From CAZDAM01 sp964503595 (lineage in GTDB: Bacteria > Muiribacteriota > UBA6191): DNA of 24,991 nucleotides. The stretch is from NCBI GenBank assembly GCA_964503595.1, contig CAZDAM010000050.1, forward strand, positions 1 to 24,991. Direction: 5' to 3'. The position numbers and the translations under genes were made by a program. The notes under the pieces were generated by a model that saw only the letters and a list, made by a program, of their open reading frames with translations, was not told where the DNA came from and did not search any database. Positions 7,395-15,590 of the stretch are shown one piece after another; the first letter of the stretch is position 1, and the number at the start of each line of letters is the position of its first letter.

Positions 7395-9116
7395 TTAGTG
7401 ACCACCAGCGGTCACACGCACCACTTCATCCAGAGTGGAAATACCAATGAGGGCCTTGCGCATGGCTGATTCCCTCAGGGTGAGCATGCCTTCTTTACGA
7501 GCCAGGGTTGTGATGTCCTGAGTCGAACCGCCACGAAGAATCAGGGTTTTCATGTTCTCCGTCATGGTCATGACCTCGTAAATCCCCATCCTTCCCTTGT
7601 ACCCGGAACCACCGCAGGTATCACAGCCGGCTCCCTTGTAAAGGCGGAAATTATTGGCATCGATATGCTTGAGATCGATATGGGCCAGAAGCTCTTCGGT
7701 AATCCCGAAGCTTTCCTTGATTTCCCTGCCGGCCCGGTATTCCGTCTTGCAGTCCTTGCAGATCGTCCTCACAAGACGCTGGGCCTGAATCAGAACGACG
7801 GAAGATGTGACCATGAAAGGCTCCACACCCATGTTCAGAAGACGACCGACCGTACCGGGGGCATCATTGGTGTGAAGGGTGGAAAGCACAAGGTGACCCG
7901 TCATGGATGCCTTGATCGCAATCTCGGCAGTTTCAAAGTCACGAATCTCCCCCACCATGATGATGTCCGGATCCTGCCGAAGAAACGAGCGCAGGGCCGA
8001 AGCAAAAGTCAGACCGATATCTGCCCGGCACTGAACCTGGTTGATCCCTTCCAGCTGATACTCGACCGGATCCTCCGCTGTCATGATGTTTACGTGCGGA
8101 GTATTCAGGGAAGCCATTGCGGAATAAAGCGTGGTTGTCTTTCCGGAACCGGTCGGACCAGTAATCAGAATGATGCCATAGGGATGTCCAATCCCGTCCT
8201 TGAAGCGCTCATAGGTTGCCGGTTCAAAACCAAGGGCCCCGAGATCCACCTTCAGAGAGGACTGATCCAGAATCCTCATTACGATTTTCTCGCCCCAGGT
8301 ACAGGGAAGAGTCGAAACCCTCAGATCAATCGTGCGGTTGTTTACCTTGATTTTAATCCTGCCGTCCTGAGGCAGGCGTTTTTCAGCGATGTCCAGATCC
8401 GCCATAATCTTGAGGCGGGAGGTAATCGCAGCCTGGGCTTTCTTGGGAGGCTTGATGTCTACATTCAGAACTCCGTCCAGACGGTAGCGAACCCGAAGCT
8501 CCTTCTCAAAGGGCTCGATGTGAATGTCCGATACACCCTTGTTCACAGCCTGGGAAATGATCAGATTCACCAGCTTGATGATCGGGGCATCATTTTCACC
8601 CAGTTCTCCGGAGAGCTCTTCTGCCAGATCATCTTCAGATGCCTGGCCGACATCCCCGATTTCTTCCATCAGTTCGCCGGTCTTGGAAGCATCTCCGTAT
8701 GCCTCATCAAGAGCGTCGTTCAGATCCTTGCCCGTAACAATTACGGGCTTGACCACCATGCCGGTCAGAATGGAGACATCATCAATTGCAAGAATATTGA
8801 GCGGATCCACCATGGCCACGGTCAGCTTGTTGCCCACCTTGTTAATGGGGATCAACTGGTGACGGCGGGCCATCGCTTCAGGAATCAGCTTGACGGTACT
8901 GGGCTCGATCAGGTAATTGCTCAAATCAATCTGGGGAACATTGAGCTGCTCGGAAAGGACCTTAACGATTTCCTTTTCCGTCACCAGCCCCATATCAGTA
9001 AGAATGGTTCCAAGACGCTTGCCTGCCAGCTTGCCCTTGGTAAGGGCCTCCTGCAATTGCTCAGCGGTGATCAGGCCTTTCTCGACCAGTGCATCGCCCA
9101 GTTTGATTCTCTTCAT
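7395..9116 (-). CDS. pilB: Type IV pilus extension ATPase PilB
   Basis: The 573-residue hexameric ATPase drives pilus assembly through PilC. It has two GspE N-terminal-like segments (about 1-60 and 60-140), an acidic linker (145-175), then the motor: Walker A GPTGSGKTT (320-328), Asp box MTAEDPVEYQ (345-354), Walker B DIIMVGEIRD (384-393) and His box TGHLVLSTLHT (406-416). A tetracysteine zinc site is present as C453-x2-C456 and C498-x2-C501, typical of PilB/GspE. Length fits the family. The ATG at 9116 is preceded by AAGG. It begins 21 bases after the NHL-protein gene ends, so it is probably on the same transcript. The neighbouring pilT separates this from a type II secretion GspE. Confidence 0.96.
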   Translation of the reverse strand: MKRIKLGDALVEKGLITAEQLQEALTKGKLAGKRLGTILTDMGLVTEKEIVKVLSEQLNVPQIDLSNYLIEPSTVKLIPEAMARRHQLIPINKVGNKLTVAMVDPLNILAIDDVSILTGMVVKPVIVTGKDLNDALDEAYGDASKTGELMEEIGDVGQASEDDLAEELSGELGENDAPIIKLVNLIISQAVNKGVSDIHIEPFEKELRVRYRLDGVLNVDIKPPKKAQAAITSRLKIMADLDIAEKRLPQDGRIKIKVNNRTIDLRVSTLPCTWGEKIVMRILDQSSLKVDLGALGFEPATYERFKDGIGHPYGIILITGPTGSGKTTTLYSAMASLNTPHVNIMTAEDPVEYQLEGINQVQCRADIGLTFASALRSFLRQDPDIIMVGEIRDFETAEIAIKASMTGHLVLSTLHTNDAPGTVGRLLNMGVEPFMVTSSVVLIQAQRLVRTICKDCKTEYRAGREIKESFGITEELLAHIDLKHIDANNFRLYKGAGCDTCGGSGYKGRMGIYEVMTMTENMKTLILRGGSTQDITTLARKEGMLTLRESAMRKALIGISTLDEVVRVTAGGH

Positions 9117-9137
9117 GCCTGACCTTCGTAGATTGTT

Positions 9138-10562
9138 TCAGCGTTCAACGAGCAGGGCATTCACACGCGCCAGATAAAACCGGGCCCTCTCGGCAATCCA
9201 GTCATTCTTAAAACGCCCCACTTTGCTTTTCAGCATCAGGGTTTCAAAAAGGCTTCGAGCCTGGTGAAAATGCTTCTGTTTCTGCTCAAATTGGGCATCA
9301 GAATCGCCCAGGTAATAATGACACATGGCTAGATAAAACTCAACCAGGTGATAGGCCTGAGCCTGGGGCCGGCAGCGCAAAAAATAGCTGATGGCCAGCT
9401 CCAGCTTTCCTTCCTTATAGGCCTGGGCCCCCTTACGCCAGTAGGATCGGGAGAAAAATTTGACCTGGTTATTACCCCAGTCGGCAATCAGAAGATCGCC
9501 AACCCCGGTCACCGCCATACCCATTGGGAATTTCAACTGGGAATCCGAAACCAGAAAGCCCTCCCTGCGTAACTCCCGGCTTTCAGTACGGGCCGTATCC
9601 TCTGCCGTCAGAAGCAGAAACTCCGGTATCTGACCCGCCACCCCAACTTCCCCCAGAAGCTCCCCCTGAGGCCCGTATTTCAGAATCTGATGAGCAATAT
9701 GATCTGCTACATACATGCCCCCGGCCTCATCCACAGCAAGGGACTGAGGCATGAAAACCCTGGTCCCCTGATTCTGGGACCAGGACAGGACATCTCTTAA
9801 GTAGTTCCCTTCCGTGTCAAAAGCCAGAACCCTGGCCGTCCCACTGTCCACCATCAGCATTTCGCGGTTTATTGGTGACCAGATCAGGCTTTTCGGCGAA
9901 CGCAGAGTCACTTCCGGCTGATATTCATCAATATTCATGAAATAGTGGGAACCACGGCCAAACAGCTTCTGCAGGGCAAAAATCTCGACCTTGCCACTGG
10001 CGTCATCGGAAACCCATAAAAGCCCTTTCCCATCCAGGGCCAGGGAATTGGGGCGGTTCAGTTCACCCTCCAGATTGCCTTCCCCGCCGATATTTCCCGC
10101 AAAGCTCGCATCAGATTCATAAACCCTTACACAAGGGCAATCGCGATCCACCACGTAGAAACGCCCTTGGGAAAAACGGACCTGAATCGGCTGTTTCAGA
10201 TGTTCAAAGGGCATGACTCTTAAAAAGTTACCACTAAGGTCGTATTCCTGAACCCGGTGATTTCCGTAATCCGTAACCCAGAAAGTACTCTCTCCCAGCT
10301 CAACATGAGTCGGCAGAAGAAGCTGCCCCGGCTCCGAACCCCGTGTCCCAAGGACCCATTCCAGTTCGAAGTCTTCCCCTCTGCCAGTCAGGTTTTCCGA
10401 GAGTTGGGGAAAGTCATCTTTCGGGAGAAACTCAGTCGGCAGAGGACGCCTGGCCAGACGTCTTTCGATCTGAGGAAATTCCCCGTTGGCAGCCAGGGAT
10501 AACCCCAGAAAGCCGCCCAAAAAAACACTAAAAACGACGTTTCGCGGAAATCCGCTGAACAT
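9138..10562 (-). CDS. Secreted NHL-repeat propeller protein with TPR-like C-terminus
   Basis: The product (474 residues from this start) opens with a likely signal peptide (MFSGFPRN, then VVFSVFLGGFLGLSLAANG). Residues about 60-375 contain NHL-type beta-propeller repeats, recognisable as recurrent hydrophobic D-x-G-N-[HN]-[RQ]-V blocks such as VTDYGNHRVQEYD, LWVSDDASGKVEIF, YVADHIAHQILKYG and LIADWGNNQVKFF. A helical, TPR-like tail follows (KGAQAYKEGKLELAISYFLRC onwards). The ATG at 10562 is preferred because AGGA lies 8 bases upstream; in-frame ATGs at 10580 and 10646 are alternatives that lengthen the overlap with the preceding gene. With this start it overlaps the barrel gene by 35 bases. 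NHL propellers usually bind proteins or glycans; the partner here is unknown. Its position ahead of pilB suggests an envelope role linked to pili, which is inference. Confidence 0.85.
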   Translation of the reverse strand: MFSGFPRNVVFSVFLGGFLGLSLAANGEFPQIERRLARRPLPTEFLPKDDFPQLSENLTGRGEDFELEWVLGTRGSEPGQLLLPTHVELGESTFWVTDYGNHRVQEYDLSGNFLRVMPFEHLKQPIQVRFSQGRFYVVDRDCPCVRVYESDASFAGNIGGEGNLEGELNRPNSLALDGKGLLWVSDDASGKVEIFALQKLFGRGSHYFMNIDEYQPEVTLRSPKSLIWSPINREMLMVDSGTARVLAFDTEGNYLRDVLSWSQNQGTRVFMPQSLAVDEAGGMYVADHIAHQILKYGPQGELLGEVGVAGQIPEFLLLTAEDTARTESRELRREGFLVSDSQLKFPMGMAVTGVGDLLIADWGNNQVKFFSRSYWRKGAQAYKEGKLELAISYFLRCRPQAQAYHLVEFYLAMCHYYLGDSDAQFEQKQKHFHQARSLFETLMLKSKVGRFKNDWIAERARFYLARVNALLVER

Positions 10563-11496
10563 TCCCCAAGTCCTGGTCATTATATGCATAATCAAAGGAC
10601 CATTCATTGACCTTTGCCGAAGCTCCGGCTGTGAACTCTCCCTCATTGCTCCCGATTCTCAGACCGTAGCGATCAAGAAACCACTTTTCAACACCAAGAC
10701 GCAATGCCGTTTCCTCATGCTCCCGCTTGATCACATCCACTGCGATATTGGTGTCATGCCTTACATGAAAAGCTCCACCAACAGATGCATTGACCGGAAC
10801 ATCGTCCTTACGGCCCGTTGTCCATTTCAGAGAAGCTCCCACATCCCGAACGGCAGCTCCCAAAGTAATGCGCTTGGAGGCCTGATACTGAAGACCAAAG
10901 TCAAAGCCGACCCCATCTGCACTTTCCGTGAAAAGATCCTGCTGCAGGAATTTCACACTCGCCCCCAAAGCCAGTTTCTGATCGAAGTCACGGGCCACAC
11001 TCAGGGTAAAGTTCTCTTCTGCATCCTCAAAATAGGAAAAGATTCTGACAGGAGCCGTTGCCCGGCCTCCGGCCAGAGGATTCCCATCTGTCTCTCCACT
11101 TAAGATCGGATCGTCCAGAAGTCCGTTGCCATCAATATCGCCGCTATGGATACGGGTTTCCGGGATTCCATCCACCGAAAAACGGTGATATCCCACCCCG
11201 AAGCTCCAGCCTTTCTTTGCTGGTGCGGCATAGCCAAAATAGTTGTAGTTTCGATCCAGGCTCAGGGATGTATGCATGGCCGCAGCTTCACGATGCTCAA
11301 GTCCGGCCAGACCCGCAGGGTTCCAGTAGGTTGAATTGACATCCTGGCTGATGGCCGTCCCGGCACCACCCAGACCCAGAATGCGAGCATCCACCCCAAA
11401 CTTGAGGTAGGCCGCTGCCTGGCCCGCAGCGGAACGTGCCTGGGCTGTCTGAACCCCCAAAGCCACGCATATGCTGATGATACCGATTTTTTTCAT
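10528..11496 (-). CDS. PorV/UPF0164-family outer-membrane beta-barrel protein
   Basis: A 322-residue exported protein with a signal peptide (MKKIGIISICVALGVQTAQA). The mature start A-x-Y-L-x-x-G-V-D-A-R, then G-x-G-G-A-G-T-A-I and the NSTYWNPAGLAGL block at 54-66, are the hallmark of the PorV/PorQ-like UPF0164 family. Alternating amphipathic strands follow and the protein ends in Phe, as outer-membrane barrels usually do. The start at 11496 has GGAGG nine bases upstream; an upstream ATG at 11529 would spoil the signal peptide. Residues 120-128 (DIDGNGLLD) resemble an EF-hand-like calcium loop. PorV itself serves the type IX secretion system, but no other T9SS gene is visible, so a T9SS role is not claimed. 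Its 3' end overlaps the NHL gene. Confidence 0.85.
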   Translation of the reverse strand: MKKIGIISICVALGVQTAQARSAAGQAAAYLKFGVDARILGLGGAGTAISQDVNSTYWNPAGLAGLEHREAAAMHTSLSLDRNYNYFGYAAPAKKGWSFGVGYHRFSVDGIPETRIHSGDIDGNGLLDDPILSGETDGNPLAGGRATAPVRIFSYFEDAEENFTLSVARDFDQKLALGASVKFLQQDLFTESADGVGFDFGLQYQASKRITLGAAVRDVGASLKWTTGRKDDVPVNASVGGAFHVRHDTNIAVDVIKREHEETALRLGVEKWFLDRYGLRIGSNEGEFTAGASAKVNEWSFDYAYNDQDLGNVQRISAKRRF

Positions 11497-11514
11497 GTTT
11501 GCCTTCCTCCCCGT

Positions 11515-11540
11515 CTCGAAGCCCTCCATGGCGCTTCGAG
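11515..11540 (-). other. Intercistronic hairpin between lipoprotein and barrel genes
   Basis: A perfect 8-bp stem CTCGAAGC / GCTTCGAG with a 10-base loop lies between the lipoprotein stop and the barrel gene Shine-Dalgarno. No T-run follows, so it is unlikely to be a full terminator. An mRNA stability or processing element is possible (inference). Confidence 0.5.
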
Positions 11541-11546
11541 GAGTGC

Positions 11547-12875
11547 TTAGTTTCCGCCGCTGCCACCAAGTGTGGGCGCTGAGAAGACCCCGCTACCATT
11601 ATTCGTGGCCGTAAAACCGACCGATTTCACCCCTGCTGCCGGATTCTCCAGCACTGGATTCTGGGCATCACCACAGGTAAAAACCGTGGCCGAGAGTGTA
11701 ATCTGGTTGGCCGTATTCACCGGAACTCCATCAATGCTGTACGAACCAACCACATTCCCCACACAGTTGATGGCCCCGCCGGTTACTCCGCCCTGAAGCC
11801 CCAGACCGTCCACAACCACAGGATAGCTGGTGTTCGGCCGAATGACCTGACCAACAATCGTGACTGTCTCCGGAGTCAGGGGAGGAACTTCCACCCTCAC
11901 TGCCCCGGCCTGCGGAGCCAGAATATTGTTGACCACCTGCTCCAGAATTCCTCTTCCGGTAACCCTTAAAGTATAAGAACGGTTGTTGGTCGAGGTTCTT
12001 ACCGGAACCTCAATCGAAAAATCTCCATTCCCCGAGATTGCGGCGTTCTGGTCCAACCTCAAACCGTCAATACTGACCTGAAAACTGGTGATGTCATAAA
12101 GGGCTTCAAACTTGGATAAGGAGAGACGGCCTTCGATGAAGCCCGTCTTGGGCTGCATGGAAATCACATATTCCACGGTCTGCCCTGCCAGGACATTGAG
12201 TTGACTGTTCTGGCCATCCGACCCCTGAGCAACTCCCTGATAGCCTTCAGCGGCAATCACCAGAGTCTGGGGCTGCTGGGCCACACTGCCATTTTCCGGA
12301 GCTGTCACCGGAACAACCAGAACATACTGACCATTGGAAGAATTGGAGGTCGTCGCGGTTCCCAGAGTGATCGTTGCCCCGTTGATCCTTTCCCCGGTAG
12401 AATTATCCACCAGGTTGATGATCACGGTCGCATCCCCTTCCGGTGGTTTCTGCTGAAGGGTCACGTCCGGAGCCGGACTGGTGGAACCGTTTTCGACATA
12501 AAGCTTGATATTGCCCTCACCAATCGCAGAAGTCGCCCCGGTGGTTTCATCGGATTTTTCCGAAGCCGTAATGGTCTTGAAGCCATCCTTGGAAAACCCA
12601 AGCGACCATTTCCCCACAATCAGGTTGGGAATGGTATAGCGGCCATTCTGATCGGATACAGCGTTACGAATCACCTGTGGCTCTTCCTGATAGACAGCAA
12701 CCACGCTCACACTGGGTTCCGGAGTTTTGGTAGCGGCCCCACCCGAGCGATTGCTGAATACAGTTCCGGTGATCACTCCATTGTCAACTCCCGAGTCCCC
12801 ACAACCTGCAAGACCAAGAACCAACAGACCCAGCATGAAGAGGGTCAGAAGCATCTTTGATGTACGAACCATCAT
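11547..12875 (-). CDS. Lipoprotein with carboxypeptidase-regulatory-like domains
   Basis: A 442-residue protein with a classical lipoprotein signal: MMVRTSK, a Leu-rich core and lipobox LAGC (Cys 25), so it should be lipidated and membrane anchored. Asp at +2 after the Cys would suggest inner-membrane retention by the enterobacterial Lol rule, which may not apply here. After the Cys, GVITGTVFSNRSGGAA...SDQNGRYTIPNLIVGKWSLGF is a typical CarboxypepD_reg / transthyretin-like beta-sandwich. A second similar unit is at about 150-240 (ATVIINLVDNSTGERINGATI...NGQYVLVVP) and a third, weaker one at about 245-330. The C-terminus is Gly/Asn-rich. GGAGG lies five bases before the ATG at 12875. It is first in the run leading to the pil genes. 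The function is unknown; a surface-exposed or periplasmic binding role is inference. Confidence 0.8.
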   Translation of the reverse strand: MMVRTSKMLLTLFMLGLLVLGLAGCGDSGVDNGVITGTVFSNRSGGAATKTPEPSVSVVAVYQEEPQVIRNAVSDQNGRYTIPNLIVGKWSLGFSKDGFKTITASEKSDETTGATSAIGEGNIKLYVENGSTSPAPDVTLQQKPPEGDATVIINLVDNSTGERINGATITLGTATTSNSSNGQYVLVVPVTAPENGSVAQQPQTLVIAAEGYQGVAQGSDGQNSQLNVLAGQTVEYVISMQPKTGFIEGRLSLSKFEALYDITSFQVSIDGLRLDQNAAISGNGDFSIEVPVRTSTNNRSYTLRVTGRGILEQVVNNILAPQAGAVRVEVPPLTPETVTIVGQVIRPNTSYPVVVDGLGLQGGVTGGAINCVGNVVGSYSIDGVPVNTANQITLSATVFTCGDAQNPVLENPAAGVKSVGFTATNNGSGVFSAPTLGGSGGN

Positions 12876-13007
12876 GATTTCCTCCCAAACACAAACCGTT
12901 TCGGCAGTTTGAAAGGTGCGCGTAACAAATTTCCTTCACTTTGAGCCCTTGTTGTCCTTATGGACTTGATTCTGAATGCAATCCTTTTACATAATGAAAA
13001 GACTCTT

Positions 13008-13862
13008 ATGCATCTGATTTGTTTAGCTTTGCTGATTCTTGAACTCAGTAGTCTGGCCTGGTTCGGTTATGCCCATCGTTTCGAACCCCTGCCGGACTTT
13101 GCCCCCCGTCTGGAACGCCTTCTGGAAGAAGTCCAGCCGAAAATCGACTCTTCTGGCATTGTCCCGATTGGACAGATGAGTGATGACAGCGTGGCCCGCC
13201 TGGAAGCCATGCGAAAAGATCAGATCGGAGATCTGGCCAACGCCCGAAACATCCTTCCGGGTGAAGAGACCCAGATCGAAAAGACCCAGGCACCCGCCAA
13301 TCTCAAAGAATCCAAAGCCATGATCCGGGAGATTCTCACAGAGCTTGAAACCGATGTTCAGCTGGTCTGGTTTCAGGCCGTATTGCCCCTGCCCCTGCTC
13401 TTTCGTCTTGGGCTCTGGCTTCCCCCGCTCACCCTTCCCTGGATTCTCTGGAATCTGCGCCCCCAGCGTAAGCATAAGGATCCGCATGTCAAAGCTCTGA
13501 TTCAGGCTATCCGCAATCAGGATGCCCCGAATTTCCTGAAATTTGCCCCGACTCTTTCCGGGGAGCACTGGCTCAGAAATGCCCCCCTGAAGATGAAGAT
13601 TCAGGCTTTGCGCTGTCTGATTCAATCCAGAAACACGGAAGAAGTCCTGCGCTGGGGAAGCACCTTTACTTCTCTTCACCCGGAAAATAAAACCTTGGCT
13701 CTTGAGCTGGCATCCTATATTGCCTTAAGAGTCAGACCCCTTCCAAATCATCTGGCTTCCTGGATGAAGGAATGGTCCCCGAAACTGGGAAAAGCCGAAA
13801 GAGAAGCCCTGATTCGGGAAGCTGCGACGACCAAAGGGACGGCCTGGCAGGAAATCGCCTGA
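13008..13862 (+). CDS. Unknown membrane protein, divergent from the pilus-linked operon
   Basis: I do not recognise this family. From the ATG at 13008 it is 284 residues; an in-frame ATG at 12960 would give 300. Neither has a clear Shine-Dalgarno. The later start is preferred because it places the first hydrophobic helix (residues about 2-19) at the N-terminus and because a CATAAT -10-like element lies 12 bases before it. A charged, probably periplasmic segment follows (about 24-118, with LERLLEEVQPKID and repeated Glu/Lys helices), then a second hydrophobic stretch (about 120-148, VLPLPLLFRLGLWLPPLTLPWILW). The Arg/Lys-rich C-terminal 135 residues are helical and would be cytoplasmic. It ends 3 bases from the convergent recJ stop. 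Being divergent from the lipoprotein gene, it may share a regulatory region of about 130 bases. Confidence 0.65.
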   Translation: MHLICLALLILELSSLAWFGYAHRFEPLPDFAPRLERLLEEVQPKIDSSGIVPIGQMSDDSVARLEAMRKDQIGDLANARNILPGEETQIEKTQAPANLKESKAMIREILTELETDVQLVWFQAVLPLPLLFRLGLWLPPLTLPWILWNLRPQRKHKDPHVKALIQAIRNQDAPNFLKFAPTLSGEHWLRNAPLKMKIQALRCLIQSRNTEEVLRWGSTFTSLHPENKTLALELASYIALRVRPLPNHLASWMKEWSPKLGKAEREALIREAATTKGTAWQEIA

Positions 13863-13865
13863 GTC

Positions 13866-15590
13866 TCAGGCCGTTTCATCCAGGCGGGCAAACCCCATCA
13901 ACTGAAGCTGAATCCGGCGCCCCCCAAAATAGTTGAAGCCCAGTGTCCCGTATACCGGAGTTTTCCTGGATTCCATTTCCGGCTGCATATCAGCAAGGCC
14001 AAATCCAATTCCATTGAGCTGACATCCTCCCGGACCTTTCAGCGTCAGGCTCAGATCCCGGTTCTCCCGACCTACCCTACGAGCGCGAATCAGTGTATAG
14101 TCCCGGATTCCAAACACAGGGCGAGGGTTTCCTTCTCCAAAAGGCCCCAGAGATAGCATGGATTCGACAAAATTCTGATCAATCTGATGCAGTCCAACCC
14201 AGGCATCAAACCCTTTGATTTCAGTTTCTCCGAAACTGTATCTTCGGGCCGGCACCTGACGGATGGCTTCGACCAGATCCGAAAAAGCTTCCGGGTGCAG
14301 ACGAAGCCCCGCAGCCTGATGATGTCCTCCAAAACCCTCCAGAATTTCCCCAACCTCTTCCAGAAGAAGTTTCAGAGAATAGCCGGAACGGGTCCTAGCC
14401 GATCCGGACAAAAGCCCTTCCGGATTCATTCCAAAGGCCAGGGCACATTTGCCGTATTCTTCCGCAAACTGGGAGGCCACTAACCCCAGAAGGCCGATTT
14501 CATCACTGTGGGTATGAATCAGGACAACCGGGAGGTCTGCGAAATCTATGATCTCCAGATTCTCCGAACCTTTCAGATTTTTGAGGCGTTTGGAGCGTTC
14601 CTGATTCAGAGTTTCCAGTTTTTCTCCATACCCGGTTACATCCTCGAGCTTGATGGCCGTCAAAAAACGAAATGCCGGCCAGGCTGACTCCAGACGTGAC
14701 GCCGAATTGAGGCGGGGCGCCATGAAATAGCCAATGTGATCCTCATCAAAGGACTCCCCAAGCTCAAGCTTGAGAATCCGGCGCATCCAGAAATCCTTCA
14801 GAAAGGGAAGGCGGCTTTGCATCATATGCTCAAGCCCTCTTGAAACCAGAATCCGGTTTTCCCCATAGAGTGGCATGACATCAGCAATGGTTCCCATCGC
14901 CACGTAATCAATGCAGTTCTGAAGGGTGGAAACACAGATTTCCGAATCCTGACCATGCAGAAAAGACAAAAGAGCCTCCACAAACTTATAGGCCACCCCG
15001 ACACCAGCCAGCCCCTCAAACGGGTAGGACCCGGAACGGGGATGAACCACGGCGCAGGCTTCGGCAATCTCCCCCTCGGGCAGATGGTGATCCGTAATGA
15101 TCACATCGACCCCCTGGGTCTGCAGCTCCCGGATGGCTTCAGCCGAACCAAGACCACAATCTGCGGTAATGACCAGGGAAACCCCTTTTTGAATTTCTTC
15201 CTGCAGATTTGCGGCATGAATCCCGTGCCCACCCATGAAGCGATGCGGCAAAAACACACGGGGGCGGGCATGACGGCAGGCTTTTCGCAGTCCCCAGTAA
15301 AGGACACTTGAGGCACTCAGACCATCCACATCAAAATCACCATGAATCAGAATCTGCTCCTGATTTTTCAGTGCCCGGGCAACCCGCTTCACGGCGATTT
15401 CCATATCCGGAAGCAGGAAAGGATCGTGAAGCCCTTGGGAGGATTTTTGCAGGAATCCGGCAAGGCTTCCTTCCCGGCCGGCCCCCGAACTTCTGGCAAG
15501 CCAGGTACAGATTGGCTCGGCATACCCAAGGCTTGCGGCCTCCTGATAAATAGGTTCCGAAATCGGGGCCTGACTGAGTGGGACTCTCAT
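13866..15590 (-). CDS. recJ: Single-stranded-DNA-specific exonuclease RecJ
   Basis: A 574-residue DHH-superfamily 5'-3' single-strand exonuclease used in recombination, mismatch and base-excision repair. The metal-binding motifs appear in order: HGDFDVDG (83-90), TADCG (142-146), TDHH (166-169) and GTIADVMPL (233-241). The DHHA1 domain carries S-G-S-A-R-T (395-400) and GGHHQAAG (421-428), followed by an OB-like C-terminal domain. Length is normal. The usual I-N-A-A-G-R box reads APRLNSASRL (291-300), a mild divergence that keeps Asn and Arg. The ATG overlaps the miaB stop by ATGA, so translation is probably coupled. The convergent upstream-strand gene stops 3 bases away. Confidence 0.95.
   Translation of the reverse strand: MRVPLSQAPISEPIYQEAASLGYAEPICTWLARSSGAGREGSLAGFLQKSSQGLHDPFLLPDMEIAVKRVARALKNQEQILIHGDFDVDGLSASSVLYWGLRKACRHARPRVFLPHRFMGGHGIHAANLQEEIQKGVSLVITADCGLGSAEAIRELQTQGVDVIITDHHLPEGEIAEACAVVHPRSGSYPFEGLAGVGVAYKFVEALLSFLHGQDSEICVSTLQNCIDYVAMGTIADVMPLYGENRILVSRGLEHMMQSRLPFLKDFWMRRILKLELGESFDEDHIGYFMAPRLNSASRLESAWPAFRFLTAIKLEDVTGYGEKLETLNQERSKRLKNLKGSENLEIIDFADLPVVLIHTHSDEIGLLGLVASQFAEEYGKCALAFGMNPEGLLSGSARTRSGYSLKLLLEEVGEILEGFGGHHQAAGLRLHPEAFSDLVEAIRQVPARRYSFGETEIKGFDAWVGLHQIDQNFVESMLSLGPFGEGNPRPVFGIRDYTLIRARRVGRENRDLSLTLKGPGGCQLNGIGFGLADMQPEMESRKTPVYGTLGFNYFGGRRIQLQLMGFARLDETA

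Noticed and set aside
4572..9116. Type II secretion cluster (GspE-GspF-GspG) instead of type IV pilus
   Set aside because: A true PilT-type retraction ATPase sits between the GspE-like and GspF-like genes, and no GspC/D/K/L/M genes are seen.
7665..9122. Long open frame (485 codons) on the plus strand opposite pilB
   Set aside because: It lies entirely antisense to pilB, which has all catalytic motifs. Its translation has no domain-like pattern, so it is a shadow of the pilB codon bias.
10528..11496. Type IX secretion system because of the PorV-like protein
   Set aside because: The UPF0164/PorV family is broader than T9SS. No other T9SS component or recognisable C-terminal sorting domain is visible in the window.
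13857..13871. GCCTGA-GTC-TCAGGC palindrome between the convergent genes as a terminator
   Set aside because: Two facing TGA stops automatically give half of this symmetry, the stem is only 6 bp and neither side has a proper T-run. A weak terminator role cannot be excluded.
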